From Natronorubrum aibiense (GTDB lineage: Archaea; Halobacteriota; Halobacteria; Halobacteriales; Natrialbaceae), in contig NZ_CP045491.1 of NCBI RefSeq assembly GCF_009392895.1, forward strand, positions 124,001 through 188,000: 64,000 nt of DNA. The letters are read 5' to 3'. Numbering within the stretch: the first letter of the stretch is position 1; each line of letters starts with the position of its first letter. Positions 37,948-47,767 of the stretch are shown piece after piece. The position numbers were made by a program, and so were the translations under genes. The notes under the pieces are model-generated. The model made no database searches. It was not told the DNA's origin and worked only from the letters and a program-made list of their open reading frames with translations.

Positions 37948-39783
37948 CTACGATGGCACCGCCTCGAGCGCTAACTCTCGGCTGGCGAATGCCGTCTCCT
38001 GTTCTGCGAGCATGATCGCAGCGCTCACCGTGAGGAGGTTGTAGATCTGGTGTTGACCACAAGAACTGGTGTCGTTTGCGAACGTTCGGATCGTGTCGAC
38101 GTCCAGATACTGATCGAGAGCCGGTGACTGGGTGGTGTACTCGGTGAGCAGTCGAGCGATATTCGGATGATACTCCGAACTGACCTCGCCGCGGTAAATC
38201 ACGCGGGCGACGTCCTCGAGCGATGGATGTCGGCCGAGAAACGAGAGTCCGTACTGAACGACTTTGTACCGGGGCGAGGACATCGGCGTGCCGAAGTCGG
38301 CGTCGTCGAATTCGATCGCCTGCGGCCACAGCTCCCGGAGGAACTCCCGGTACAAGCGGTTGTGTTCTTTCTGCTCGTCCGGCACGTTCATCGCGTATCT
38401 GAAGAACTCAACCGAATAAAACGGCGACGTACTCCAGAAGAAGTACCGGTTCCGATCCTCGCCCTCGAACAGCCAGCTAAAGCCGCGCTCGTGGGTGAGG
38501 AAGTGGACGTACTTCCGCTCGAGGTTCGTCTCTGGGTACGCGTCCAGCGTCGCAGCCACCTCGGCGACGATCTCGCTTTTCTCGAGGCCGGTGATACTCG
38601 CAACCTCGTCGAGCGACAACAGGCTGTTTTTGGCGATCGTGTACGACACCAACTCCTCGCGCGTGGACAGTGACTTCGCGGGACTCAGATCGGGGAGCGT
38701 TTTATCGCCGCCGTCGCCAGTGTAGTAGGTGCTGTTTGCCCCGTAGGTGGCTTGCAGCTGCTCGAAGAAGTCGATCAAGAACGACAGACCCAGATGATTG
38801 AGTCCTCGCTTGATCGTGAGCAGTGTCTCCGCGTTCGAGGTCTTGACGGGATCGACGGGGAACAGTTGCCAGTCGAACTCGAGCGTTTGACTGATGTCGC
38901 GTGCGATAGAGGCGTCGGCGCTCGTCTCTCGCGTCGTTTTGAGAAACGTCGCCGCGGAGCACGGCTGGTCTAGGGAGTGGAAGGCGGCTGCGATCGACCG
39001 GGAGTCGTGGCCGCCGCTGAGTGAGAGTACGTTCTTTCGGCTCACGTCGCTTCGAACGGCACAGGACGTGCGGAACTTCTCGGCGAGGGCGCTCGCATTT
39101 TCCTCGAGGGATTTGTCCGCGTGATGAGGTGTGTCGAAATCGAATTCGGCAACGGACCGAAACGAGGTGGTGCCGTCGGACTGAACCGTCACCTGCGTTC
39201 CCGGCGGCACCGTCTTGATGTTCTCCCAGAGCGTTCGATCTCGTAGAATATATCCGAAGAGGAGATACTGGGCGATTCCGTGCCGGTCGAACTCGAGATC
39301 TCCAAGCGGTGATTCGAAGAAGAACCCGATTTCGCGGGTCAATACGGGGCCGTGTTCTGTATCCGAATAGTAGACGGGGAGTCGGCCAAAGATATCGTTG
39401 AGAAGCACGAGTGTGTCAGTTGCCTTCTCGACAGCGTACAGCACGAACTCGCCGTCGGTCTCCGACAGCCAGGTCTGCAGTTCCTGCTGTGGCTCCGTCC
39501 CTGTTGATTCGAAGAGCTTCGGCACGATCGCCTCGAGCGTTTCGGAAAGCGAGGCGCCGGTTCCGGTCTCGTAAATCTCTCCTTCGAGACAGATCCAGTA
39601 CTCGTCAGTTTCGAACTCGACGATCGGATAGGAGGGATAGCTCGTGGAGCCGATCGTCCACGGCTGCCCCCGTCGATGTATCGTCCGTGTATAGTTATCG
39701 AAATAGCATAACTCCTCGAGCGTTCGGTCGAACCCGTCCGCTCGATCCGTAGATTGCGCGTATTGAATGCTGACTCCGGGCAT
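37948..39783 (-). CDS. Asparagine-synthetase-like enzyme lacking the glutaminase cysteine
   Basis: A 611-aa AsnB-superfamily protein. The N-terminal Ntn-like domain is recognisable (LSETDGEFVLYAVEKAT, LLNDIFGRLPVYYSD), but the start reads MPGVSIQ (or MNMPGV), so the N-terminal Cys required to hydrolyse glutamine is absent. The synthetase domain has the PP-loop LSLSGGHDSRSIAAAF near residues 260-275 and YYTGDGGDKTL further on. It should adenylate a carboxylate and use ammonia or another amine, as beta-lactam synthetases do. In this locus amidation of a sugar acid is possible (inference). ATG 39783 or 39789. Confidence 0.83.
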   Translation of the reverse strand: MPGVSIQYAQSTDRADGFDRTLEELCYFDNYTRTIHRRGQPWTIGSTSYPSYPIVEFETDEYWICLEGEIYETGTGASLSETLEAIVPKLFESTGTEPQQELQTWLSETDGEFVLYAVEKATDTLVLLNDIFGRLPVYYSDTEHGPVLTREIGFFFESPLGDLEFDRHGIAQYLLFGYILRDRTLWENIKTVPPGTQVTVQSDGTTSFRSVAEFDFDTPHHADKSLEENASALAEKFRTSCAVRSDVSRKNVLSLSGGHDSRSIAAAFHSLDQPCSAATFLKTTRETSADASIARDISQTLEFDWQLFPVDPVKTSNAETLLTIKRGLNHLGLSFLIDFFEQLQATYGANSTYYTGDGGDKTLPDLSPAKSLSTREELVSYTIAKNSLLSLDEVASITGLEKSEIVAEVAATLDAYPETNLERKYVHFLTHERGFSWLFEGEDRNRYFFWSTSPFYSVEFFRYAMNVPDEQKEHNRLYREFLRELWPQAIEFDDADFGTPMSSPRYKVVQYGLSFLGRHPSLEDVARVIYRGEVSSEYHPNIARLLTEYTTQSPALDQYLDVDTIRTFANDTSSCGQHQIYNLLTVSAAIMLAEQETAFASRELALEAVPS

Positions 39784-40232
39784 ATTCATACACGCTTTCA
39801 TATATGGCTTTGTTATTCACGAATTAGAATATCTGATTTTGATGCCTACTAGAACGTAGGGTACAATTGGCGTTCTGGCGTTCTGACATGGTTGATTGTT
39901 AATTTTTCTTCGAGGGAGTGACTGCTCGCGATGATCGATATCGCTTCGCTCGTCGTTGCTGATCTCGTCGGTGGCTTCGATTCCAATGACGTTGTCATCT
40001 TCAACCTGATGGGGAACGGTATCGATGTGCCGTTCCCGTCGCTTCGACGTGGATTCCAGAACCGGACGGAAAGTTTCCCACCAACCGCCTATGACTCCGC
40101 GATTGCGATATGCTGTTGCGAACGGAAAACGACTCGAATTCAGCCGCGACGTCGGAGACGTCGCTGATCAATGGGTAACTCGGACATAACAATTGAGCGG
40201 ACTAGGTTGGACACAAACGACACTATCGCCAC
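39784..40232. other. Intergenic, ~450 nt, divergent promoters
   Basis: AT-rich near 39790-39910. A short frame at 39931-40167 ends in a run of Arg and does not look like a protein. Nothing else recognised. Confidence 0.4.
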
Positions 40233-41822
40233 ATGACTCTCAACTCCGATACCATCGATAGAGCGTTTGTTCTCGGAATCGACGGCGTCCCCTGGGATCT
40301 CATTCACGAGTGGATCGCGGCCGGTGAACTGCCGAATTTCGGTACGCTTCTCGGGGAAGGGGTCGGTGCCCCGCTCGAGAGTACGACGCCACCGACGACG
40401 CCGTTGGCGTGGCCGTCGATCGCGACGGGCGTCTGGCCGGACAAACATGGTATCTACGGCTTCAAACGCGTCGAGTCGGATTATACGCAGGAGATGTATA
40501 CGAGTGCCGCGCTCGACCGGCCGCCGCTGTGGGAGTTGCTGTCACCGGCGACCGTCGGGAACGTCCCGATGACGTATCCGGCCAGCGAACTCGACGGCAC
40601 CATGGTTTCTGGCATGATTTCGCCGTCAATGAACTACCGTTTTACGCATCCGCCCGAGTTTGTCGACGAGCTCACAGGCCGGATTCCGGAGTACCAGATC
40701 GGCCTGAATTGGTACGACTACGCCGACGAGAAAGACGCGTTCACGGAGGATCTCGCCTCGCTCGTCGCTGCCCGACGGTCGCTGATGGACCAACTCATGG
40801 AGATCGACGACTGGCGGCTGTTCTTTTTCGTCTACACGGCCCCAGACCGGCTCCAGCACCTCATCTGGGAAGAAGACGTCATCCTCGAGCACTACAAACA
40901 ACTCGACGATATCCTCGGCGATGTCCTGGAGTACGTCGACCGCCACGAGGCGAATCTGTTCGTCGTCTCCGATCACGGTTTCGGCTTGATCTCGAAGTTC
41001 GTCCATCTCAACACTGTGTTGGCGAACGAGGGGTATCTCACCAGAAAAGGGGCGCGTGGCACGCGCAACTCCCTCGAACGACTCGGAATTACGAAGTCGA
41101 CGCTCCACGAGACGTTCCAGCGGCTCGGAATCGACGACAAGCGACTCGCCAAACATCTCCCGAAGCAACTCGTTGATGGCGTCGCAAAGCAGGTTCCCGG
41201 CGATCACAGCCTCTATGACGTCGATTTCTCCGAGACCGTCGCGTTCGCGTATGGACCGAGCTACGTCTACATCAACGACACCGAACGGTTCGACCAGGGA
41301 ATCGTCTCGCCGTCCGACATTCCGTCGATCAAACGAGACCTGCAGGCGCTCTTTTCGAACGTAACCGATCCCGACACTGGCGAGCGGGCGCTGGACGTAC
41401 ACGACGGCGACGACGTCTTCCCGACGGACGAGGCCAGTCCCGATCTGGTCGTCGTCGGCAAAGACGGCTACGAGGAGAAGATGACGATCGATACGGATGT
41501 CTTCGCGCCCGCCGGTGCCAAAGCGGCCAGTCACCGGAAACACGGTGTGTTCTTCGCCCGCGGTCCCGATATCCGCGCACGCGATTCCATCGACGGCTTG
41601 TCGGTCGTCGATGTTGCGCCGACGGTGCTTCACAGCGTTGGCGAAGCGATTCCCGACGACGTTGACGGCGAGGTCCAAACCGAGATCGTCGCCTCGGATG
41701 CGGAGCCGTCTGTCCGCAAGGCCGAGTCCGCGAGACAGTCCGGCTCAGCAACTGACGAGACTGTCGATGAGGACTTCGGCGACGTCGAGGATCGGCTTCG
41801 TGGACTCGGCTACATGGAGTGA
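40233..41822 (+). CDS. Alkaline-phosphatase-superfamily phosphodiesterase (paralogue 2)
   Basis: A 529-aa enzyme. Metal Asp in AFVLGIDGVPWDLI; nucleophile region STTPPTTPLAWPSIATG; then VWPDKHGIYGF; metal site LFVVSDHGFGLI; and ASHRKHGVFFARGPDI toward the end. It ends DVEDRLRGLGYME. It is very close to paralogue 3 (55317-56909), which shares TPLAWPSIATGVWPDKHGIY, and more distant from paralogue 1. No signal peptide. Convergent with the FemAB-like gene at 42045-43073. Confidence 0.88.
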   Translation: MTLNSDTIDRAFVLGIDGVPWDLIHEWIAAGELPNFGTLLGEGVGAPLESTTPPTTPLAWPSIATGVWPDKHGIYGFKRVESDYTQEMYTSAALDRPPLWELLSPATVGNVPMTYPASELDGTMVSGMISPSMNYRFTHPPEFVDELTGRIPEYQIGLNWYDYADEKDAFTEDLASLVAARRSLMDQLMEIDDWRLFFFVYTAPDRLQHLIWEEDVILEHYKQLDDILGDVLEYVDRHEANLFVVSDHGFGLISKFVHLNTVLANEGYLTRKGARGTRNSLERLGITKSTLHETFQRLGIDDKRLAKHLPKQLVDGVAKQVPGDHSLYDVDFSETVAFAYGPSYVYINDTERFDQGIVSPSDIPSIKRDLQALFSNVTDPDTGERALDVHDGDDVFPTDEASPDLVVVGKDGYEEKMTIDTDVFAPAGAKAASHRKHGVFFARGPDIRARDSIDGLSVVDVAPTVLHSVGEAIPDDVDGEVQTEIVASDAEPSVRKAESARQSGSATDETVDEDFGDVEDRLRGLGYME

Positions 41823-42044
41823 TGGCGTCGAGATCGACATGTAATCACGGCTGAGCCTGTGAGTGTTCGATCACCGCTGCTGTCTTCTCGAGGCTGTGTC
41901 TCTCGACTTTTTGACTGTTCGCTACTCAGCTGTTATCTGTGGTGACTTATGATTGTCTGTTACAAACGACGACGATAATAAACTCGTTTCAGCACTCGAG
42001 CCGACGATCCGGTGCTACGGTCAGGTCAACTGCGGTCAGAACAG

Positions 42045-43073
42045 TTACTTTAGCGAACCTGAGAGCTTCTGATACGCCGACTTCGCCAGCGTCATCTCGA
42101 GCCCCTCCGACTCCACGACGTAGTACGGCCGCAACTCGCCGTTGAACTTTCCTTTGTACTCACAGAGTCGTTCGGTGTTGGCCCCGACGAGGTCGTAGCC
42201 CGTCACCGACTCGAGGGCGGGATCGGTGACGATGTCCTCAAGGATGGCGCGGTGGAGGAGGTTGTTGACGCTGACGTGTTCGTAGGAGGCGGTGACGCCG
42301 CCTTGCCAGTAGTAGGCCAAGTCGGGCGAAACCAGCGTGATGATTCCGCTTTTATACGTCCCGTCGGGGGTTCGGGCCGCGTACACGCGCCACCGATCGT
42401 CGTCCAGACTCGAGAGCAGGTCGCGCAGGAACGGGCGGGTCATCGGGGCGGTATCGTCGTACTCCTCGTACTGGTCGACGACGTCGTCGTAGACCCGGAG
42501 GGCGGTGTCGATCCCCTCGGTGTCGATCGTCAGATCGAGTTCGTCGTAGCGGCGCATCTCGTTTCGGAGGCTCTTGCTGAATCCCGACATCGCATCCTCG
42601 AGGTCGGCACAATCCTCGAGGTCGACGACGTACGTAAATTCGGGCTCCATCGAGAACTCGTTCCAGCCGTACGGCCGGGGGTCGGCATACTCGAGCGGGC
42701 AGGTCATCCGGAACAGCGTCGACCGTTTGTCGGTCTCGAGATCGTCGGCGACCGCGTCGGCCAACTCGCTGTTGATTCGTTCCCACTTGCGGCGTTTCGG
42801 GCTGTTGGGGTTGATGATCGGGCCCAGCCGAGGGACGCCGAGCGAGAGCGGCGGCGAGAACACCGTTCGGCCGACCGATTTCTCGTCGACGAACACCGGT
42901 AACAGGCCGACGATCTGTTGGCCCTTGGCCGTCCCGTAGAGTCGCAATTCGGCGTCGACGTGGGCGTCGAGCACGGCGAGTGCGTCCGGATCGTGAAACA
43001 CTTCGTATCCCGACCGCGGTAACGCCTCGCCCCACTCTTCGAGCGTCAGTCGTTCAGTCTCCATGTGGGTCAT
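42045..43073 (-). CDS. FemAB/GNAT-type acyltransferase (paralogue 2)
   Basis: A 342-aa FemAB-like protein related to 30650-31660. Shared traits are GLLPVFVDEK with FSPPLSLGVPRLGPI in the first half, SLRNEMRRYDELDLTI in the middle, and the terminal YDLVGANTERLCEYKGKFNG. The acyl donor is presumably aminoacyl-tRNA or acyl-CoA; neither can be told from sequence. ATG at 43073 or 43064 (METERLTLEEW). Leftward orientation, 117 nt downstream of the GT4 gene stop, so it may be the last gene of the 45696-42045 unit. Confidence 0.83.
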   Translation of the reverse strand: MTHMETERLTLEEWGEALPRSGYEVFHDPDALAVLDAHVDAELRLYGTAKGQQIVGLLPVFVDEKSVGRTVFSPPLSLGVPRLGPIINPNSPKRRKWERINSELADAVADDLETDKRSTLFRMTCPLEYADPRPYGWNEFSMEPEFTYVVDLEDCADLEDAMSGFSKSLRNEMRRYDELDLTIDTEGIDTALRVYDDVVDQYEEYDDTAPMTRPFLRDLLSSLDDDRWRVYAARTPDGTYKSGIITLVSPDLAYYWQGGVTASYEHVSVNNLLHRAILEDIVTDPALESVTGYDLVGANTERLCEYKGKFNGELRPYYVVESEGLEMTLAKSAYQKLSGSLK

Positions 43074-43189
43074 CGTGTGGTGACTATTCGTTTTGTTATC
43101 GCGTTGTTACCGCGTGTAACGGCGGCTGTAACCGCGTGTCGATGGCAACCGAGACACACATAACCGGCCGCCGGACCTTCTGGGGCTGG

Positions 43190-44392
43190 TCACGCCTCGA
43201 GCGTCATCAGAATGCGACGCCAATCCTCGCCTGCTCGAGCCAGCGAGAACGAGGCCCGAACGTCGGTCGCGTTCGCCGCGAGCGCGTCGCGCTCGTCGGG
43301 CTCGTCCAGACACCGAGCCATCGCGGCCGCGAACGTCGCTGGCTCTCGGTCGTCGACGACGAGGCCGTTGTGGCCGTCGTCGACGACGTCCGGAATCGAC
43401 CCGACCGGCGGCACCACGGGCGCGAGCCCAGTCGCCATCGCCTCGAGCATCACCAGCGGCAACGCGTCACGACTCGAGGTGAGGACGAACATGTCTGAGC
43501 GATGGTAGTGGGTGAGTGGATCGTCGACCCAGCCGACGAGGTCGATCCGGTCGCTAACCCCCAGCCGATCGATCTCTGCGACGACGTCGTCTCGAAGTGC
43601 GCCGTCACCGACCATCGCTGCCCGGAACTCCCGGCCGGTTGCATCGAGTTCGGCGACCGCGTGGACGAACCGTATCGGATCTTTCTCCTCGCTGAAGCGG
43701 CCGACCCAGACGAATTCGTAGTCGGAGTCGACGTCGTCCGCGGGCGGTCGGTAGGTCTCGACGTCGATCGCATTGGTCAGGATCTCGACGCGGCCCGGAG
43801 CGACGCCACACCCGACGAGGCGCTCGACGTGATCCGTTCCGGGGACGGAAACCGCGTCGAACTGCCTGAACGCCCATCGGGGGCCAGCACCGTACCACTC
43901 TCGTGCGTGATGGTCGAGGTCGATACCGATGATGCCGAGGTGGGCCGGATAGCCGTAGAGCGCTTTCAGGAGCAGCGCGTAGATCCCATAGGGAACGAGC
44001 GAGATCGACGCGACCGCGTCGTACTCGTTGCGATAGCCTTCGTAAAGGGCGAGGAAAAACAGGAGGACGATCCGAACGATCCGTGGGCCGACGTCCGGCA
44101 CCGGCACGGCGGTCGCGCCGTCGATGTCGGTGTCCGGATCGAGACACACGAGCGTCGTCTCGCCGGCAACGTCCGCGAGCGGCCCGTAGTGGCGCTCGTT
44201 TTTGTGTGCCAGTCCCGTGATGACGAGGACGCGCATTTCCTCGGGACTGGTACCAGTCGCGGTGTGTGTTCCCTGGTGCTGGTCTCGGTCGGCAGTCGCT
44301 CGAGAGTGCGGCCCCTCACCGTCGCTAGTCGATGCTGGCTCGAGAGTGGTCGCGTCGTTCGTCGCCGTCGATCCGGGTGCGGGCCGGCTCAT
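43190..44392 (-). CDS. GT4-family glycosyltransferase
   Basis: A GT-B fold glycosyltransferase. The core begins MRVLVITGLAHKNERHYGP. The acceptor half has LGIIGIDLDHHAREWYGAG. The donor half has FVWVGRFSEEKDPIRFVHAV and the EX7E-type region FVLTSSRDALPLVMLEAMAT. ATG 44392 overlaps the previous gene's stop by 4 nt (ATGA), which supports it, but it adds a 52-residue polar head; ATG 44236 would start directly at the fold. Cytoplasmic sugar transfer to a lipid-linked glycan is the usual role. Confidence 0.88.
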   Translation of the reverse strand: MSRPAPGSTATNDATTLEPASTSDGEGPHSRATADRDQHQGTHTATGTSPEEMRVLVITGLAHKNERHYGPLADVAGETTLVCLDPDTDIDGATAVPVPDVGPRIVRIVLLFFLALYEGYRNEYDAVASISLVPYGIYALLLKALYGYPAHLGIIGIDLDHHAREWYGAGPRWAFRQFDAVSVPGTDHVERLVGCGVAPGRVEILTNAIDVETYRPPADDVDSDYEFVWVGRFSEEKDPIRFVHAVAELDATGREFRAAMVGDGALRDDVVAEIDRLGVSDRIDLVGWVDDPLTHYHRSDMFVLTSSRDALPLVMLEAMATGLAPVVPPVGSIPDVVDDGHNGLVVDDREPATFAAAMARCLDEPDERDALAANATDVRASFSLARAGEDWRRILMTLEA

Positions 44393-45696
44393 GAGCGCAG
44401 CGACACCCGTTCGCGTTCAGTCTCCACGCTCGACTGTTCGTCTGCTCGATCGTGGATCGCCAGCAGGAACGTCGACAGCGCGTACGACATCCACCCCTGA
44501 CACCACCGCATCAGCGTCACTCGCTTCGTGTGGTGGCGATACTTCCGGTAGTAAAACTGCCCCTCCTCGACTTGGAGGTTCGCGAGCACCCACCGAAGGA
44601 TTCGTTCGGCAAACTCGAGGTCGCCCTCGCGCGCGAAAACTAACATTCCTTGCGTGCTGGCGTGGATGTCGCGTGGATAGGCGTTCGCTTCGTCGAAGTT
44701 CGGCGCGCCGTCGAGTTCGAACAGGTCGGTTCGGTAGAACTCGAGCGCGTCCGCGAGTGTCTCGGCGTATCGGTCCGCATCGACGACGTCGCGGTAGCGC
44801 TGGAACGCCTCGATCACGAACCCGTTGTGGTGACTGTCCATCGAGAGGTGTGACGCCGATGCGGGCAGCCGGTACGGCCAGCCGCCCACGTCGGTCTGGT
44901 TGGCTGCGATGTGATCGAGGATCTTCGTCGCCCGCTCGTGGAGTTCCTCGTCGCCGAAGTGCTCGTAGAGGTCGATGAGCATCCCGGCCCCCAGTGCGGC
45001 CGCGTTGACCGTGTAGGAGTCCTCGGGATGGTTCATGTGGTAGTCGATCTTCGCCCCCTCCTCGACTTCCCGGTAGTTCAGATCCTCGACCAGAAACGCC
45101 GTCGCCGTGCGGGCGATGTCGGCGTACTCGTCGCCGAGGCCGTGCTCCGTGGCCCGCAAGAGCGCTTTGACCGCGTACGCCGTCGAGACGATATCCGGAT
45201 CGCTCGGCATGCCTTTCGTGTGGAAGTGTTGGATTTCGTGTCGGTGACCGCCACAGAAGCCGCTGTATCCCGTGATCTGTTTCTCGAGGAGCCATTTGGC
45301 GAGTCGGTCGGCTTCGGCGACTGGATCGAACGCGAGGTCGTCGACCTCGCCGCGGTGACTCGCGAAGTCGTAGTAGTTGAGATTAGCCATCGCGAACAGC
45401 GCCGCTCCCTTGTAGTTTCGCCGGTGCTCGACGCGTAACAGCGGTCTGACGTCGACCGGCGTGCGTTTGACGACTTCCTGGACGACCAGATTGAGCACGC
45501 GATTTTCGAACGGCAATGCCTGCAGGAGCTGGCTACTCATTCCGTCTCCGTAATCCGGACCTGTGTAGTCCCGACGACGGGCGTACGCGAGGGTCGAATC
45601 GAGAACCGAAACGTAGTGCTCGATATCTCGAGGATACCAGGATGACGCGGCCTGTCCGTCCGACTCGGGAGACGTTTGCGACTGCATTGCTCGCAT
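44389..45696 (-). CDS. Alpha/alpha-toroid-like protein of polysaccharide loci
   Basis: A 435-aa helical protein without membrane segments. Repeating helical pairs with conserved Trp/Tyr/Gly (FAMANLNYYDFASHRG, AKWLLEKQITGYSGFCGGHR, TKILDHIAANQTDVGGWPYR, MDSHHNGFVIEAFQRYRD, MRWCQGWMSYALSTFLLAIH) look like an (alpha/alpha)6 toroid, as in glycan hydrolases, lyases or epimerases. A specific activity cannot be assigned. It is coupled by a 4-nt overlap to the GT4 gene, so both probably act on the same glycan. Start 45696 or 45687. Confidence 0.72.
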   Translation of the reverse strand: MRAMQSQTSPESDGQAASSWYPRDIEHYVSVLDSTLAYARRRDYTGPDYGDGMSSQLLQALPFENRVLNLVVQEVVKRTPVDVRPLLRVEHRRNYKGAALFAMANLNYYDFASHRGEVDDLAFDPVAEADRLAKWLLEKQITGYSGFCGGHRHEIQHFHTKGMPSDPDIVSTAYAVKALLRATEHGLGDEYADIARTATAFLVEDLNYREVEEGAKIDYHMNHPEDSYTVNAAALGAGMLIDLYEHFGDEELHERATKILDHIAANQTDVGGWPYRLPASASHLSMDSHHNGFVIEAFQRYRDVVDADRYAETLADALEFYRTDLFELDGAPNFDEANAYPRDIHASTQGMLVFAREGDLEFAERILRWVLANLQVEEGQFYYRKYRHHTKRVTLMRWCQGWMSYALSTFLLAIHDRADEQSSVETERERVSLRS

Positions 45697-45855
45697 TCTC
45701 AGAACATATTCACATTATTATACGCTCGCTACCGCCCTCGCCTGCGAGACAGGGATCGACTGTCATCGTTCCGGGTTGCCGTTACATTCTGTACGAGCTA
45801 GATAACAATCCCACTTGATAGGAAACCTGTCTCTCATGCGAGGGTGCTATTCAGC

Positions 45856-46974
45856 ATGAACTACCTGTTTTTCACGAACACCCCGGCACACGTCCACCTG
45901 TACAAACACGCGGTTCGACGGCTGCGCGACCGCGGCCACGAAGTCCTCGTTCTCGCTCGAGATTACACCTGCACGGTCGACTTGCTCGAGTGGTACGATC
46001 TGCCCTACGTGGTCTACGGTGTCTGTGGAACGTCGAAAGGCTCGTTGTTGAGTCGCCTGCCGGCCCACTACGCTCGGGCGATCACGCACGCTCGACGATT
46101 CGATCCGGACCTCGTCTTCGGCATGGGCGGGTACGCAGCACATACCGGCGCGGTAACGCGAACGCCGACGGTGTTGTTGATCGATTCCGAGCCTGCGTCG
46201 TTCGATCACACGATTTCGACGCCCTTCGCGCGTACTATCCTCACACCGAATACGTTCCGGAAGGATCTGGGCGAGAACCACTACGTGTTCACCGGGTTCA
46301 AAGAGTGTGCGTACCTCCACCCGGAAACCTACGAGTCCGATTCGTCGGTTCGAGAGCGACTCGGTCTCGAGGCCGACGAGCCCTACGCCCTTCTCCGGCT
46401 CAACGCCTTCGGCTCGCAACACGACGTCGGGAAACGGGGGCTCACGGACGAGGACTGTCGACGGCTTGTCGACCGCATCGGCGACGACGTGACGGTGCTC
46501 GTCTCTGACGAGGGCGGCGACGCCGACCTCGAGGGACTTTCGGCTCGCTCCTTCGACCTCCACCCCGCGTTGATGCACGACGCGCTCGCCGAGGCCGACC
46601 TGCTCGTTGCCGATACGCAGACGATGGTTACCGAAGCAGCGCTGCTCGGCACGCCGGCGATTCGGTCGAACTCTTTCGTCGGCGACGACGACATGGGGAA
46701 CTTCGTCGAACTCGAGAACCGGGGCCTGATTCACAACGTCGCGTCGGCCGACGCGATCCTCGATCGGGCCGTGCCGCTGCTCGAGGCCGACGATACTGCC
46801 CAGACGTGGCAGCGACGGCGCAACGCCTTGCTCGCCGAGAAGGTCAATCTCACCGACGTCATCGTCGACGTTGCGCTCAATCTGGGTGCCGTCGACGACC
46901 TTGAGCGACTTGAGCAGTTCGGGCAGACGCCGGAATCCGAGCCGGCGACGTCGGTCGGTGTTGGCGGCGACTGA
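45856..46974 (+). CDS. DUF354 family protein, GT-B-like (paralogue 1)
   Basis: A 372-aa DUF354 protein with the outline of UDP-GlcNAc 2-epimerase/GT-B enzymes. It begins MNYLFFTNTPAHVHLYKHAV, has DPDLVFGMGGYAAHTGAVTR and the family block YVFTGFKECAYLHPETY, then LVSDEGGDADLEGLSARSFD and a donor-half end ADTQTMVTEAALLGTPAIRS. The paralogue at 62644-63759 shares all these blocks. Function unproven; modification or transfer of an activated sugar is likely. ATG 45856 is chosen over 45844. Divergent from the toroid/GT4 operon. Confidence 0.85.
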   Translation: MNYLFFTNTPAHVHLYKHAVRRLRDRGHEVLVLARDYTCTVDLLEWYDLPYVVYGVCGTSKGSLLSRLPAHYARAITHARRFDPDLVFGMGGYAAHTGAVTRTPTVLLIDSEPASFDHTISTPFARTILTPNTFRKDLGENHYVFTGFKECAYLHPETYESDSSVRERLGLEADEPYALLRLNAFGSQHDVGKRGLTDEDCRRLVDRIGDDVTVLVSDEGGDADLEGLSARSFDLHPALMHDALAEADLLVADTQTMVTEAALLGTPAIRSNSFVGDDDMGNFVELENRGLIHNVASADAILDRAVPLLEADDTAQTWQRRRNALLAEKVNLTDVIVDVALNLGAVDDLERLEQFGQTPESEPATSVGVGGD

Positions 46975-47192
46975 CGTCACTGGTCAACAGCCACTATCTT
47001 CGTTCTCGGGCAGCGATCACCGAGTGTCTCTTCCGTTTTTACGAACGGTTCTCGAACGTATCGGACCGAATCGTGTTGTGCCGTCTTCAGACGCCGATGA
47101 CCATTCGATTCTCGTGATCACAATCGATAGCAGACGGTCACCCGAGCCCTGAATGGCCGTTTTTGTTGTGTCCGGATGTACGCCCGATAGAC

Positions 47193-47738
47193 ATGAGAGA
47201 CGACAGCAATTCGATGCGAGGGCGGATCGATCGACGATCGCTACTTACTGCCGGGACCACTACACTGGCAGGCGTGGGAACGCTGTCGTCGGCAGCGACG
47301 GCACAAAACGAACGGGACGGGACTGCCGATAGCGCCGACGAGAAGCGACTGGCACAGCAGGACCCGGCGCTGCTGCAAGGGCCAGGGGAGCTCGAGTCGG
47401 GTGAGACGGTCGACGGCGAGTTTACCGGCGGTGAGGTCGGCCACATCTACACGTTCGAGGCCACTGCGGGCGACCAATTGAGCGCGGAGGTGTCGCGAAC
47501 CGGCGGGCAGGGCCAATTGGCGTTTTATTTAGCCGACTCGATCGATGGCGGACCGGGATACACGTTGGATTCCGTCAGCGTCGAAGTCGACAACACCGAT
47601 TCCTTCACCGGACAACAGGGACCGTTCGTCCTCTCGGGCGTGGCGCAGGTGACGGGGACGCACTCGATTATCATCATTCCCAGCCCCTATCCGGAGGGTA
47701 TCGGTCAGTACACGATAACGTACGTCAATGATGGGTAA
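47193..47738 (+). CDS. Tat-exported small protein with a PPC-like beta domain
   Basis: A 181-aa protein. Tat motif DRRSLLTAGTTTLAGVGTL at residues ~13-31 with a cleavage region SSAATAQ. The mature part has VDGEFTGGEVGHIYTFEATA, DQLSAEVSRTGGQGQLAFYL and HSIIIIPSPYPEGIGQYTIT. These resemble pre-peptidase C-terminal (PPC)-type beta-sandwich domains that bind surfaces or polysaccharide. ATG 47193 is chosen (MRDDSNSMRGRID). Convergent with the PGF-CTERM gene. No enzyme motif. Confidence 0.78.
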   Translation: MRDDSNSMRGRIDRRSLLTAGTTTLAGVGTLSSAATAQNERDGTADSADEKRLAQQDPALLQGPGELESGETVDGEFTGGEVGHIYTFEATAGDQLSAEVSRTGGQGQLAFYLADSIDGGPGYTLDSVSVEVDNTDSFTGQQGPFVLSGVAQVTGTHSIIIIPSPYPEGIGQYTITYVNDG

Positions 47739-47767
47739 TAGTCCCGAATTGGCTGCCGCCTCGTCGC

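Noticed and set aside
39931-40167. 78-codon frame with a hydrophobic beginning
   Set aside because: Ends in a run of Arg, no relatives I recognise, and lies in an AT-variable promoter region.
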